Positions 1 to 8,011 are shown, counted from the stretch's first letter. The stretch: 49,352 bases of DNA from Clostridia bacterium (GCA_017404065.1 JAFRDB010000139.1:1-49352), one strand, 5' to 3'. Made by a program: numbers and translations. The notes: generated by a model from the letters alone, not told the origin.

Positions 1-136
1 CCAATGTCATTAAGTTAGCAAATAACTCCCCCTTGCCGCTTCGCGGCATTCCCCCTCAAAGAGGGGGACAAGCTTGCCTCCCTCTTTGAGGGAGGTGCCC
101 GAAGGGCGGAGGGAGTCCTTAACTAAGTGACATTGG
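1..136. repeat. MITE-like palindromic repeat with terminal inverted repeats
   Basis: The first bases CCAATGTCATTAAGTTA are matched in inverted form at the other end (TTAACTAAGTGACATTGG). Inside are smaller hairpins: GCCGCTTCGCGGC and a pair of arms built on CCCTCTTTGAGGG-type sequence. No coding potential is seen. The structure is that of a non-autonomous miniature element, and the inner CTCCCTC/GAGGGAG arms are shared with the repeats near 11.35 and 19.4 kb. The element begins exactly at the window edge, so it may extend further left. It may also act as a terminator for the minus-strand gene that ends at 149. Confidence 0.8.
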
Positions 137-148
137 CCCCGGGACATA

Positions 149-1015
149 TCATCGGGCTGAAAAGGTTACAGCCACAGCGCTTGCTTCTAAGCCTGAGTTG
201 TCGGTAACACTAAGACTGTAATTGCCCGCAGATAATGAGGGCAGCGAAAAGTCCTGAATGTCGGATATATCGGTAACAGAATCAGGCAGACCGGTGTCGT
301 ATGTCGTGTTTGATATATATGCGATCATAACATTGTTTTCATCAAGCCACGCATTGAGCTCAGACGCGCCGTAATCGGACAGGGTATCATCAAAAAATCT
401 GCTGTGGAAGTACATAAGTATGCGTGATGCGGTACCGAACAGCACTGTATCCGTTTCGCTTGATGATGTCGATGAAGAAGATGATCTTTTAAGGTGTGTG
501 CAAAACCCCGGGTCATATCTTCTGTCACTTGAAAAGAACCGGTTAGTGCCGTCCCCGGCAATACCGCCGAACGCGCATCGGCTCTGCGCCCATGGGCCGT
601 ACATGATCCCGTGCGGAGCGGGGCAATAGACGATCCTGCGCTCAACAAAGGCGGAAAGGCTGTTGAGATCAACTATAAGCCTGTCCGCGTGTCTGCCGAC
701 CTTAAAAAGAGGAGCGTTGAGATACAGCGGTATCGTGACGGTTTCGGCTCCGTAGAGATAAAGGAGTATCCGATATTGTCCGGTATGAGCGCCTTCTGTC
801 ACCGGTTCGCCGAAGGCTTTGATAGGCGAAGGGTTATCCGGTGTCGGAGCAGGATTATTTTGAGCGGTATTGCCGTCTATGGTAATACTCCTAAGTCCGT
901 TTGATGCCATGTTCGGGATAATAAGCGGCGAGGTGCCGCTCACAGTGACAAGCCTGCTGCGCGGTGATCCGGTTCCGGTCATGTATCCGAAGCCGCAGAT
1001 ATTATCGTTATACAT
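149..1015 (-). CDS. Phage-structural-like hypothetical protein
   Basis: A 288-residue protein with no signal peptide or membrane segment. Residues 45-80 contain a stretch (ITIDGNT, then PTPDNPSPIKAFGEP, then a GxHxGQYRI segment) of the kind I associate with minor structural or tail-associated proteins of Firmicutes prophages. The rest has no motif I recognise apart from a serine-rich run (about residues 178-188). The start is supported by GAGGTGAG just upstream, and the gene follows the 92-residue gene on the same strand with a 9-base gap, so the two are probably co-transcribed. No capsid, portal, integrase or lysis gene is visible, so this is either a prophage relic or the edge of one lying outside the window. 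The phage assignment rests on pattern similarity only. Confidence 0.5.
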   Translation of the reverse strand: MYNDNICGFGYMTGTGSPRSRLVTVSGTSPLIIPNMASNGLRSITIDGNTAQNNPAPTPDNPSPIKAFGEPVTEGAHTGQYRILLYLYGAETVTIPLYLNAPLFKVGRHADRLIVDLNSLSAFVERRIVYCPAPHGIMYGPWAQSRCAFGGIAGDGTNRFFSSDRRYDPGFCTHLKRSSSSSTSSSETDTVLFGTASRILMYFHSRFFDDTLSDYGASELNAWLDENNVMIAYISNTTYDTGLPDSVTDISDIQDFSLPSLSAGNYSLSVTDNSGLEASAVAVTFSAR

Positions 1016-1024
1016 GATCTCACC

Positions 1025-1303
1025 TCACTCTACCCGCATTACGGAAATGTCTCCGGACGCGGCGGGAGTCAGATACAAACGGCTTCCGGGCACCTTTAGA
1101 TTATTGCAGAATGCGCCGGCAGCTATTTTGATACAGCCCGATGCGGTGCTGCCGCTTGCATATTGCTCCCGAAGCGCGACGGAAACTATGCCGTCGGTGT
1201 GGTTGAATATGCTTACGGAAAATGATGTGCTGTAGTCGATAACGTATGTTTCGTCAGCCGTTGCGCTGATATTTATAAGGCGTTCGCCTTTTACAGTTGT
1301 CAT
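1025..1303 (-). CDS. Small hypothetical protein, probably phage-associated
   Basis: A 92-residue protein with no signal peptide, beta-rich in appearance (alternating hydrophobic residues, many Ser/Thr/Gly). I do not recognise its family. The start is well supported by AAAGGAGGTCATATT immediately before ATG on the minus strand, and a TATAAT-like box lies about 25 bases further upstream, so this is probably the first gene of a two-gene unit with the 288-residue protein. Its length, composition and position suggest a phage tail accessory or virion decoration protein, but that is an inference from the neighbour. Confidence 0.55.
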   Translation of the reverse strand: MTTVKGERLINISATADETYVIDYSTSFSVSIFNHTDGIVSVALREQYASGSTASGCIKIAAGAFCNNLKVPGSRLYLTPAASGDISVMRVE

Positions 1304-1406
1304 AATATGACCTCCTTTTGGTTTATTATGAAAATATTATAGCACACAGAGAGTTAAATGTAGCGGACATTGTATATATAAGTATATAGAGTATTCCGTT
1401 TTGGAA

Positions 1407-1514
1407 TTTTGGGAAAAATGCTCGTCGCATCTCGCGCCTTTTGCCCTGCTCGCATAGAAGCCTATTGACTCGCAGCGCAAAAAACACGACCTGCTTAGAG
1501 TATTTTCCCCAAAA
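1407..1514. repeat. Long hairpin, copy 1 of a leader-hairpin family
   Basis: Imperfect inverted repeat: the left arm TTTTGGGAAAAATGCTC faces the right arm GAGTATTTTCCCCAAAA, and inside are the paired blocks CGCGCCTTTTGC and GCGCAAAAAACACGAC. The motifs CATCTCGC...TTTT on the left and AAA...CACGACCTG on the right are also found in the elements at 30957-31083 and 45367-45475. The element ends 23 bases before the start codon of the XRE regulator, so it would be in the 5' leader of that gene. Confidence 0.6.
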
Positions 1515-1537
1515 GGTTTTTGGGAAAGAAGTTCACT

Positions 1538-1735
1538 ATGTTAAGATTAAAAGAATTACGGGAAAAACGAGGTTTTACGCAGACAGAATTTGCCGAGCGA
1601 TTGGGTGTCCCGCAGTCAACCTACAGCAAATGGGAGACGGAAAAGCGGCAGATGGATTATAAAACGCTTATAAGGCTCGCGGCGATATTCGGGGTTTCAG
1701 TGGATTATTTGTTGGGTAGGACGTTAAAGAAGTAA
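1538..1735 (+). CDS. XRE-family helix-turn-helix regulator
   Basis: A 65-residue protein consisting of little more than one HTH_3/XRE domain: LKELREKRGFTQTEFAERLG, then the recognition helix around PQSTYSKWETEKRQM, then the conserved tail around LIRLAAIFGVSVDYLLG. Such single-domain proteins bind operator DNA, often their own promoter, and are common in phage immunity regions and mobile elements. I chose the ATG at 1538 because the HTH begins there; an in-frame start 18 bases upstream would add MGKKFT, and the ribosome binding site is weak for both. It is preceded by a long hairpin element and followed after 18 bases by the nucleotidyltransferase-like gene. It could be a leftover of the phage region to the left. 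Confidence 0.85.
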   Translation: MLRLKELREKRGFTQTEFAERLGVPQSTYSKWETEKRQMDYKTLIRLAAIFGVSVDYLLGRTLKK

Positions 1736-1753
1736 ATGGAGGATTGAGGAAAA

Positions 1754-2929
1754 ATGACTCGTGAATTCTGTGATATGCTCTATCTGATGAGCTGGAATTA
1801 TAAGAACCGGCTCACTGATGACAAGCATTCATACGATGTTGAAGGGATAAGGAAGCTGTCCATATCACAGGGAGTGTGGACGCTTGTTTTTCCGGAGCTT
1901 GAAAAATATGCGGATCTTTCAGCATATCAGAACGAAATCGTCAAGGCTTTAACGTACAGTATAAGGCAAAGCACATTTCAGCTCGGCATCATATCAGATC
2001 TGAATGCGGCGGGACTCAGGGCGTGCCTTTTGAAGGGGGCGGCAATAGCTGCCGCTTATCCCGATCCGCCCTCCAGAGTTTCCGCCGATACCGATATTCT
2101 GATCGAGCCGGAAAAGGAGCCGGAGGTCATAGAGTTTCTGAAAGCGCGCGGATTTTCCGTTAAACCGAGGGAAAAGAACGATCATCATTTTAAGGCATAC
2201 CATCCGATCGGAGGAGTGCTGGAGGGTCATGTCAGGCTGTACAGTATTCCGACAGAGAAGGTCTTGCTTGACGGCGCTTCGCTTTATAGTGAGGAATGGT
2301 CTATGGAGAATATTGACGGCTACGATATTCCCATACTCGGTCTGAATGACGGATTGATATACCTTACCGCGCATTATATCAAGCATTTGGTAAATGAGGG
2401 CGGCGGAGTACGGCAGATGCTCGATCTTTTGCTGTATATAGAGAGATATAAAGACAAGCTTGATTTTGAGCGTTATGACAGACTTTTAAAGCAGCTCAGA
2501 TACGATAAGCTTGTTGATGTGATAAAAACCATCGGCGCAAAATATTGGGGCTTTGATTATCCTATCCGGTATGAGGAGCTTGCCGAAAAGCTTTTGACCG
2601 ACAGTGAGGAGGGCGGCATATTCGGCTATGACACCGATAGCAGAGAAGGCTTTTATAAGGCTTATTGCGACCGCAGAGCAAAGGCGCCCGGCACGAAGCT
2701 GATGGTATTTATAAAGGGTGAGCGTGACTGGAAAAAAAGGCTGTTCCCATCAAGGAAAATGCTTTGCGCGGAGGGGTTTAAGGGCGCTGAAAACCGGGCG
2801 CTGTACCCGTACTATTTTATACTTCATTATATTAAAAAATTTAAGGACAGAAAGCATCAGGCGAAGGTCGGGAATAAATTTATAGATGAAAGATTGGATC
2901 TGATGAAGGATATGGAAATGATCACATGA
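1754..2929 (+). CDS. Nucleotidyltransferase-fold family protein (NTP_transf_5-like)
   Basis: A 391-residue protein of the uncharacterised nucleotidyltransferase family often found in capsule and exopolysaccharide clusters. The diagnostic stretch is at about residues 95-115: LLKGAAIAAAYPDP followed by SADTDILI, giving the DxD metal-binding pair expected of the polymerase-beta-like nucleotidyltransferase fold. Downstream is the family pattern of a histidine-rich segment (EGHVRLYSI) and AHYIKH. The substrate is unknown. The start ATG lies 11 bases after an AGGA sequence (tggaggattgagg). The stop overlaps the start of the next gene by four bases (ATGA), so it is translationally coupled to the first VanZ-like gene. 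It most likely modifies or regulates a surface glycan. Confidence 0.75.
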   Translation: MTREFCDMLYLMSWNYKNRLTDDKHSYDVEGIRKLSISQGVWTLVFPELEKYADLSAYQNEIVKALTYSIRQSTFQLGIISDLNAAGLRACLLKGAAIAAAYPDPPSRVSADTDILIEPEKEPEVIEFLKARGFSVKPREKNDHHFKAYHPIGGVLEGHVRLYSIPTEKVLLDGASLYSEEWSMENIDGYDIPILGLNDGLIYLTAHYIKHLVNEGGGVRQMLDLLLYIERYKDKLDFERYDRLLKQLRYDKLVDVIKTIGAKYWGFDYPIRYEELAEKLLTDSEEGGIFGYDTDSREGFYKAYCDRRAKAPGTKLMVFIKGERDWKKRLFPSRKMLCAEGFKGAENRALYPYYFILHYIKKFKDRKHQAKVGNKFIDERLDLMKDMEMIT

Positions 2930-3525
2930 CGGGCGCGGTTAAAGATATTCAATATGTGCTGACGGGAATTTTGCATGTACTGTATCAGTACAGCGGCGGA
3001 GCGGTGCTTCTGGCATTCCTTGCGGTGGTAATGTATTCTTATGCGCAAAAATACGGACGAAAGCGAACGATACGGCTGTGGCTGAGATGCTTTAAGCATT
3101 CCTCAACATTCAGGTCTGCATTCTTCATGCTGATCGCGGTATCGATGCTGCTGTATAAAACGGTGCTGTGCAGATATTTCACAACATCACCATTGGCGTT
3201 GGTTATCGGACATTGGCGTATCATGAACGCGAAGGGAGCACTGTTCACGGAACCGCTCGAAAACGGGATATTATATATATTCATAGCCTGTTTTGCGTCG
3301 GGTATAAAGAGGCGTTCAGATAACGGAGAAGCGTCGGCGCAAAGGAAAACGATAACGGCGCTGTACATCAGCCCGCTCGTGCTTGAGCTTGTGCAGGTGT
3401 TTATGTCGACGGGGCGTTTTCAGGTTTCGGATATAGCCTATTCATGGGCGGGGATAACCGTAGGTCTTTCTGCGTGGTATATAAAGGATAGCTGTAAAAG
3501 AAAAATTGTGAACCATGATTTGTAA
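2926..3525 (+). CDS. VanZ-family membrane protein (first of two)
   Basis: A 199-residue integral membrane protein with about five hydrophobic segments. The C-terminal part has the VanZ signature: acidic residue and glutamine in LELVQVFMSTGRFQVSD followed by IAYSWAGITVG. VanZ-family proteins include the teicoplanin-resistance protein VanZ and many envelope proteins of unknown biochemical role. The gene overlaps the preceding one by four bases and the next one by eleven, indicating a tightly coupled operon. There are two VanZ-like proteins in tandem here, and they differ clearly in sequence, so this is an old duplication or a heteromeric pair. Resistance to glycopeptides should not be inferred, because no vanHAX genes are present. 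Confidence 0.75.
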   Translation: MTGAVKDIQYVLTGILHVLYQYSGGAVLLAFLAVVMYSYAQKYGRKRTIRLWLRCFKHSSTFRSAFFMLIAVSMLLYKTVLCRYFTTSPLALVIGHWRIMNAKGALFTEPLENGILYIFIACFASGIKRRSDNGEASAQRKTITALYISPLVLELVQVFMSTGRFQVSDIAYSWAGITVGLSAWYIKDSCKRKIVNHDL

Positions 3526-4108
3526 AACTATATTGTCCGGCTTTTATACGGTTTTCGGAGCCGGTATAATTACTGCGGCGCTCTCTATGTTTCTGTTTCT
3601 TGAATGCAGAAAGCGGCCGCTTAGGGATATTATAAGAGATATGCTCGGCAGGATAAGGCGGGACAGGGAATACAGGTTTATATTTATTTTTGCGGTTTAT
3701 ATTGGTTTTGTCCTGTTTAAAACCGTGCTTTTAAGAAACATAAAATCCGATGTATTCGGCGAGATTATGGAAGGCTGGTATATAAGGAATACGGAGGAGG
3801 GTTTTAACGCGCACGCGGTCGATAATATTATTTTATTTGTGCCGATGATGCTTATGCTTGACATACACAGCTTTGGCGACGGAAAAAGGACTGTAGGAAC
3901 GAGAGCTGTAGTAATGAACATTATAATGCCGTTCTCCTTGTCGCTGTGCATAGAAGCCGTGCAGCTTGTGTTCAGGATAGGCTCGTTCCAGCTGATCGAT
4001 CTTGCGTGCAACACTCTTGGCGGTGTGATCGGCGGCATAGCGGGTCTTCTGTATTGCGAGATCAAAAAACGACGCGGCGCTTTGCGGCAAACAAAGTTAA
4101 AATGTTGA
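3515..4108 (+). CDS. VanZ-family membrane protein (second of two)
   Basis: A 197-residue membrane protein with hydrophobic segments near residues 10-30, 50-70, 100-115, 130-150 and 170-190. The VanZ pattern is clear near the C-terminus: CIEAVQLVFRIGSFQLIDL followed by ACNTLGGVIGG, matching the ExxQ...G.F...D...N arrangement of the family. The cytoplasmic tail is basic (KKRRGALRQTK). The gene starts inside the end of the previous VanZ-like gene, which suggests translational coupling. The biochemical role is unknown; the context (nucleotidyltransferase-like protein, acetyltransferase, sugar kinase, sugar nucleotidyltransferase) suggests a part in surface glycan or wall polymer assembly. Confidence 0.78.
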   Translation: MICKTILSGFYTVFGAGIITAALSMFLFLECRKRPLRDIIRDMLGRIRRDREYRFIFIFAVYIGFVLFKTVLLRNIKSDVFGEIMEGWYIRNTEEGFNAHAVDNIILFVPMMLMLDIHSFGDGKRTVGTRAVVMNIIMPFSLSLCIEAVQLVFRIGSFQLIDLACNTLGGVIGGIAGLLYCEIKKRRGALRQTKLKC

Positions 4109-4132
4109 ATATAATACCGAAAGGATAGATAA

Positions 4133-4714
4133 ATGATGAATGACAGAAAGGATCTTATTTGCAGCAAACAGGATCTTAAGGAATGGCTGGACTATGAACT
4201 TAACAAATACAGCGGAAGCAAATGGGGCGGAGAGGCGGCTATATTAAGAAAGCATCAAAAGCTGCTCAGGAAAACAGAGTATTATAAGAATACAGGAAAA
4301 AAGATCATGTATTTGGTATATAAGCTGCGCCTTAACTCTGTTCAGAATAAATATGCGCTGCACATCCCTTTGAATACGTGCGGAAAAGGATTTAAAATAA
4401 TGCATATAGGTCCTGTCCTGATAAATGACAAGGTAAGAGTGGGAAAGGACTGTTCTTTTCACATCAACACGGCGATAGTCGCAGGCGGAAGGGATAACGG
4501 AGCGCCGACGCTGGGCGATCATGTAGTGGTAGGAGTAGGAGCTGTTATCCTCGGAAGCATACATATAGCCGATAATACCGCAATAGGTGCGAACGCTGTC
4601 GTAAACAGGTCATTTGAAGAGGGCAATATTGCTATTGCCGGTGTGCCGGCTAAAAAGATCAGCGATAACGGCAGTTTAACTTGGAATAAAAAAGCGAAAG
4701 GAAATAACCAATGA
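4133..4714 (+). CDS. Hexapeptide-repeat acetyltransferase (serine O-acetyltransferase-like)
   Basis: A 193-residue protein of the left-handed beta-helix acyltransferase superfamily. After an alpha-helical N-terminal part (1-75), hexapeptide repeats run from about residue 80 to 170, including FHINTAIVAGGRDNGAPTLG, VVVGVGAVILGSI and IADNTAIGANAVV, ending with the usual AGVPAKKI. The histidine and the GxxxNGAPTLGD block resemble CysE/SAT-type serine acetyltransferases and the related acyltransferases of capsule clusters. Given the neighbours, O-acetylation of a surface sugar is more likely than cysteine synthesis; no cysK lies nearby. The gene begins 24 bases after the second VanZ gene with AAGGATAG upstream, and its stop overlaps the next start by four bases. 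Confidence 0.8.
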   Translation: MMNDRKDLICSKQDLKEWLDYELNKYSGSKWGGEAAILRKHQKLLRKTEYYKNTGKKIMYLVYKLRLNSVQNKYALHIPLNTCGKGFKIMHIGPVLINDKVRVGKDCSFHINTAIVAGGRDNGAPTLGDHVVVGVGAVILGSIHIADNTAIGANAVVNRSFEEGNIAIAGVPAKKISDNGSLTWNKKAKGNNQ

Positions 4715-5874
4715 AGTTTGAAGCACTATACCCCGAAGCAAAGGAAAAGAATACGACCTTCTGCCCATACCGTGTGTGTCCTTTGGGCGCGCACGTTGAC
4801 CACCAATTCGGCAAGGTAACCGGGTTTGCCATAGATAAGGGCATAACCTTTGAATACTCACCTACCGAGGACGGCTCGGTAGAGGCGGTAAGCGAGAATA
4901 TGCCGGAGAAAAAGACCTTCCGCGTGCAGAAGGTCACGCATAAGGTCGGCGATTGGGCGGATCACCTCAGGGGCGTTATCCGCATTTTAAACAGCGAGGG
5001 CTACACGATGGAGCGCGGTGTTAAGTGCCTTATACAGGGCGACCTGCCGATAGGCGGACTGTCCTCCTCGGCAAGCGTTATAATCGGGTTCATGCTCACG
5101 ATCTGCAAGGTGAACGGTATTGAGCTTTCGGCGGAGGAAATAATAAGGCTGGCGCAAAAGGTCGAGAATGAATATGTCGGCGTCAGCTGCGGCACGCTTG
5201 ATCAGAGCTGCGAGGTATATTCAAAAGAAAACCATCTTTTGTATCTTGACACGCTTAACGGTACATATAAGCTGCTGGAGCAGCACAAGGATATGCCGGA
5301 ATACGAGATAGGCATATTTTTCTCGGGCGTTCCGCGCTCTCTTGCCGGAACAAAATTCAATATGCGCGTTGACGAATGCCGTGCGGCGGCGTATTATATA
5401 ACCGCGGCAATGGGCAAGAGCTACGGCAAATTCAATGAAACCTATCTTCGCGGCGTGCCGATAGGGGATTTTGAAAAGCACAAGGACAAGCTTCCGGCAA
5501 CCTGGCGCAGACGTGCGGAGCATTTCTACAGCGAGCAGCGGCGCGTGGAGCTGGGCGCGGAGTTCTGGCAGAAGGGCGATCTTGTAAGCTTCGGTAAAAC
5601 GATAAACGAATCGGGCTTCAGCTCGATATACAGCTATGAAACAGGCTCACCTGAGCTGAAGGCGCTCTATGAGGCAATGCTAAGGACCGACGGCATCTAC
5701 GGCGGACGCTTTTCCGGCGCGGGCTTCAAGGGCTGCTGCATGGCGATCGTGGATCCCGCATATAAGGAAAGTATAACAAGAAGCATAACAGAGGAGTATC
5801 TTGCGCAGTTCCCGGAGCTTAAAAACGCATTCAGCGTGCATTATTGCAAAACAGCTGATGGGGTAAAGAGATAA
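4711..5874 (+). CDS. GHMP-family sugar kinase, galacturonokinase-like
   Basis: A 387-residue GHMP kinase. The N-terminal sugar-binding signature reads CPYRVCPLGAHVDHQ (residues about 19-33), not the GRVNLIGEHTDYN of ordinary galactokinases. The ATP-binding loop GGLSSSAS is at about 115-122 and the C-terminal motif GGRFSGAGFKGCC at about 331-343. The first and last motifs, and the middle segment ending in FNMRVDECRAAA, resemble my memory of the plant galacturonokinase (SPYRICPLGAHIDHQ and ARFSGAGFRGCC). That enzyme makes galacturonate-1-phosphate from galacturonate and ATP. The gene is coupled to the acetyltransferase gene by a four-base overlap and is followed after 36 bases by a sugar nucleotidyltransferase, which would supply the next step to an NDP-sugar. 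Galactokinase activity cannot be excluded. Confidence 0.75.
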   Translation: MKFEALYPEAKEKNTTFCPYRVCPLGAHVDHQFGKVTGFAIDKGITFEYSPTEDGSVEAVSENMPEKKTFRVQKVTHKVGDWADHLRGVIRILNSEGYTMERGVKCLIQGDLPIGGLSSSASVIIGFMLTICKVNGIELSAEEIIRLAQKVENEYVGVSCGTLDQSCEVYSKENHLLYLDTLNGTYKLLEQHKDMPEYEIGIFFSGVPRSLAGTKFNMRVDECRAAAYYITAAMGKSYGKFNETYLRGVPIGDFEKHKDKLPATWRRRAEHFYSEQRRVELGAEFWQKGDLVSFGKTINESGFSSIYSYETGSPELKALYEAMLRTDGIYGGRFSGAGFKGCCMAIVDPAYKESITRSITEEYLAQFPELKNAFSVHYCKTADGVKR

Positions 5875-5910
5875 ACTGAAAATTTACAATAAAGAAAAGA
5901 GGTATAGAAT

Positions 5911-6648
5911 ATGAAATGTATAATACTTGCCGCGGGGTACGCGACGAGACTTTATCCGATAACGGAGAATTTTCCGAAGCCGCTTTTGGAGGTAGGCGGC
6001 AAGACTATATTGGACTGGCTTATTGAGGATATAGATAGATCAGGGACAGTAAACGAATATATTGTTGTATCGAACCACAAGTTTGCGGAGCACTTTACCA
6101 AATGGGCAGCTGAAAGCAGATTCAACATAACCGTGATCGATGACGGCACAACATCAAACGATAACCGTCTGGGCGCGGTGAAGGATATAGAGCTTGCGTA
6201 TAAGAGCCTGTCTGTACAGGAAGACTGCATGGTCATAGCGGGAGACAACGTGCTTGATTTTTCGCTTGTGAGGTTTATCGAGTTCTTCAGGGAAAAGAAC
6301 GCGTCCGCCGTTATGCGCTACTATGAGCCGGACAAGGCAAGGCTTAAAAAGAGCGGAGTGCTTGATATAGAAGGGGACAGTAAAGTTTTGGAGATGGCGG
6401 AAAAGCCCGCCGAGCCGAGATCCAACTGGTGCTGCCCGCCGTTCTATATCTATAAGGCTGAGGACATTGCAAGAATAGGCGAGGCGCTGGAGGACGGCTG
6501 CGGCTATGACGCACCGGGCAGCCTTGTGGCATGGATGTGTAAAAAGGCTGACGTATATGCCTTTGAGATGCCCGGAAAGCGGTATGATATCGGCAATGTG
6601 GAAAGCTATACAAGGATAAAGAACGAGTATAAGGGGATATCGAAATAA
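5911..6648 (+). CDS. Sugar-phosphate nucleotidyltransferase
   Basis: A 245-residue protein that starts with the nucleotidyl-transferase signature MKCIILAAGYATRLYPITEN followed by FPKPLLEVGGKTILDWL, the nucleotide-binding loop and the conserved lysine. VIAGDNVLDF (about residues 108-117) supplies the metal-binding aspartate and MAEKPAEPRSNW the second conserved lysine. It ends around the RYDIGNVESYTRIKNEY segment, as in short glucose-1-phosphate thymidylyl- or uridylyltransferases, and has no left-handed helix domain. Such enzymes transfer NMP from an NTP to a sugar-1-phosphate. As it directly follows the galacturonokinase-like gene, the substrate may be galacturonate-1-phosphate; this is inference. 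AGAGGT lies upstream of the ATG. Confidence 0.85.
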   Translation: MKCIILAAGYATRLYPITENFPKPLLEVGGKTILDWLIEDIDRSGTVNEYIVVSNHKFAEHFTKWAAESRFNITVIDDGTTSNDNRLGAVKDIELAYKSLSVQEDCMVIAGDNVLDFSLVRFIEFFREKNASAVMRYYEPDKARLKKSGVLDIEGDSKVLEMAEKPAEPRSNWCCPPFYIYKAEDIARIGEALEDGCGYDAPGSLVAWMCKKADVYAFEMPGKRYDIGNVESYTRIKNEYKGISK

Positions 6649-6761
6649 ATGGCATTCGGACAGCGGAGACGATCAGATTGAACAGTTAACATAAAACTTT
6701 CATGGATTCTGTGTGTCGTGAATGTAAGTTCGTTCTCCGGTCTGTCGCAGACAAGGTGAAT

Positions 6762-6814
6762 ATGAAATAGCTATTGTGGGAATTGGCTATGCCGGAATTT
6801 CGATAGTGGTATTG
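6762..6814 (+). pseudogene. Remnant of a UDP-glucose 6-dehydrogenase-type gene (5' end only)
   Basis: After a good ribosome binding site (AAGGTGA) comes ATG AAA and then a stop. If one A is restored, the reading becomes M-K-I-A-I-V-G-I-G-Y-A-G-I-S-I-V-V-L, which matches the N-terminal NAD-binding Rossmann motif (GxGYxGxS) of UDP-glucose/UDP-ManNAc dehydrogenases. The similarity ends exactly where the anion permease begins, so only about 18 codons remain, with a one-base deletion. The 113 bases between the nucleotidyltransferase gene and this point hold no gene. The remnant suggests a deletion that joined the start of a dehydrogenase gene to the permease gene. A shorter reading starting at GTG 6776 is fused in frame to the permease. 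Confidence 0.55.
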
Positions 6815-7972
6815 ATGAAAAACAGAATTAAATACATAATTAAAAATGAAACGGTTTTAAGCGTGGCGATCATACTTGCTGTCGTATCTTCTTTATTTGT
6901 TTTGCCCGATAGGGAGTATATCAACTATATAGATTTCAGAACGCTCTCACTTCTGTTTTGTCTCATGGCTGTTATGGCGGGATTTCAGAAGTCGGGCTTT
7001 TTTGACGTGGCAGCAAAAAAGATCCTCGGAAGGATTCGCGGCATAAGAGGCTTATCCTATATCCTTATCATGCTGTGCTTTTTCCTGAGTATGCTTGTGA
7101 CAAACGATGTTGCGCTCATCACCTTTGTGCCGTTCACTTTTACCGTCTTCGGCATGGCTGAGGGTGAGGAAAAGGACGGGTTGATAATAAGAACGGTCGT
7201 TATGCAAACGGTTGCGGCAAACCTCGGCAGTATGCTGACTCCGATCGGCAATCCGCAGAATATATATCTGCACGGTCTGTCGGGAATGAGCGTAGCGGGA
7301 TTTATGCTGCTGATGATGCCTTATACCGCGCTGTCATTTATGCTTCTGTCCTTATGGACGGTGCTCCGATGCAAAAGCAGTGAGCTTGATGTTTCGCTTG
7401 ATACCTCGGCGCGAGTTAAGGATAAGAAAAGGGTGGCAATTTATTCTACGCTGTTTTTGCTTTGCCTTGCGTCTGTCGGCAAGCTTATAGACTATAGGAT
7501 CACGCTGTTGATCATAGCGGCAGTTATTGCGGTTTCGGACTACAGGATATTGGCTGAGGTGGATTATACGCTTCTTTTGACTTTCATAGCATTCTTTGTA
7601 TTTATAGGCAACATGGGAAGGATAGATGCATTCAGGACCTTCGTAAGCGGCGCGGTAAGGGGGCGCGAATGCTTAACCGGAGTGCTGTCGAGCCAGATTA
7701 TCAGTAATGTTCCGGCTGCTCTTCTTCTTTCCGGCTTCACAAAGGATATAAAGCCGCTTATCGTGGGAGTGGATCTCGGCGGGCTCGGAACGCTGATAGG
7801 CTCTATGGCAAGTCTTATTTCGTTTAAGCTGGTAGGACATGAGAACAAATCGCTGCGCGGCAGATATCTCTCATATTTTACCTTTGTAAATATTATATTT
7901 TTGATATTTCTTTTGGTTATGTATTATATATTACAACAAGCGGAGCAATCAATATTTGCGGTATCATACTGA
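6815..7972 (+). CDS. Anion permease of the ArsB/NhaD (SLC13-like) superfamily
   Basis: A membrane protein of about 385 residues with some 10-11 hydrophobic segments. The motifs TNDVALITFVPF and GSMLTPIGNPQNIYL (about residues 80-160) are hallmarks of the SLC13/CitM/ArsB ion-transporter superfamily, where re-entrant loops bind anion and sodium. The second half repeats the pattern (SSQIISNVPAALLLSGFT, then GGLGTLIGSMASLIS). The substrate may be a dicarboxylate, sulfate or other anion and cannot be told from sequence. The ATG at 6815 is chosen because the 13 residues before it belong to a dehydrogenase remnant; the open frame does continue upstream, and the 6815 start has no clear ribosome binding site, so translation from GTG 6776 is possible. 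Confidence 0.75.
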   Translation: MKNRIKYIIKNETVLSVAIILAVVSSLFVLPDREYINYIDFRTLSLLFCLMAVMAGFQKSGFFDVAAKKILGRIRGIRGLSYILIMLCFFLSMLVTNDVALITFVPFTFTVFGMAEGEEKDGLIIRTVVMQTVAANLGSMLTPIGNPQNIYLHGLSGMSVAGFMLLMMPYTALSFMLLSLWTVLRCKSSELDVSLDTSARVKDKKRVAIYSTLFLLCLASVGKLIDYRITLLIIAAVIAVSDYRILAEVDYTLLLTFIAFFVFIGNMGRIDAFRTFVSGAVRGRECLTGVLSSQIISNVPAALLLSGFTKDIKPLIVGVDLGGLGTLIGSMASLISFKLVGHENKSLRGRYLSYFTFVNIIFLIFLLVMYYILQQAEQSIFAVSY

Positions 7973-8011
7973 ACTAAGCAACTGAAGCGGACTGCCGAAA
8001 ATTGAGTCGGA

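Noticed and set aside
2926..4108. Glycopeptide resistance from the two VanZ-like genes
   Set aside because: No vanR/S, vanH, ligase or vanX gene nearby; VanZ-family proteins are common in envelope gene clusters without resistance.
4133..4714. Cysteine biosynthesis gene cysE
   Set aside because: Hexapeptide motifs resemble serine acetyltransferase, but the context is surface-sugar metabolism and no cysK is near; only the family is called.
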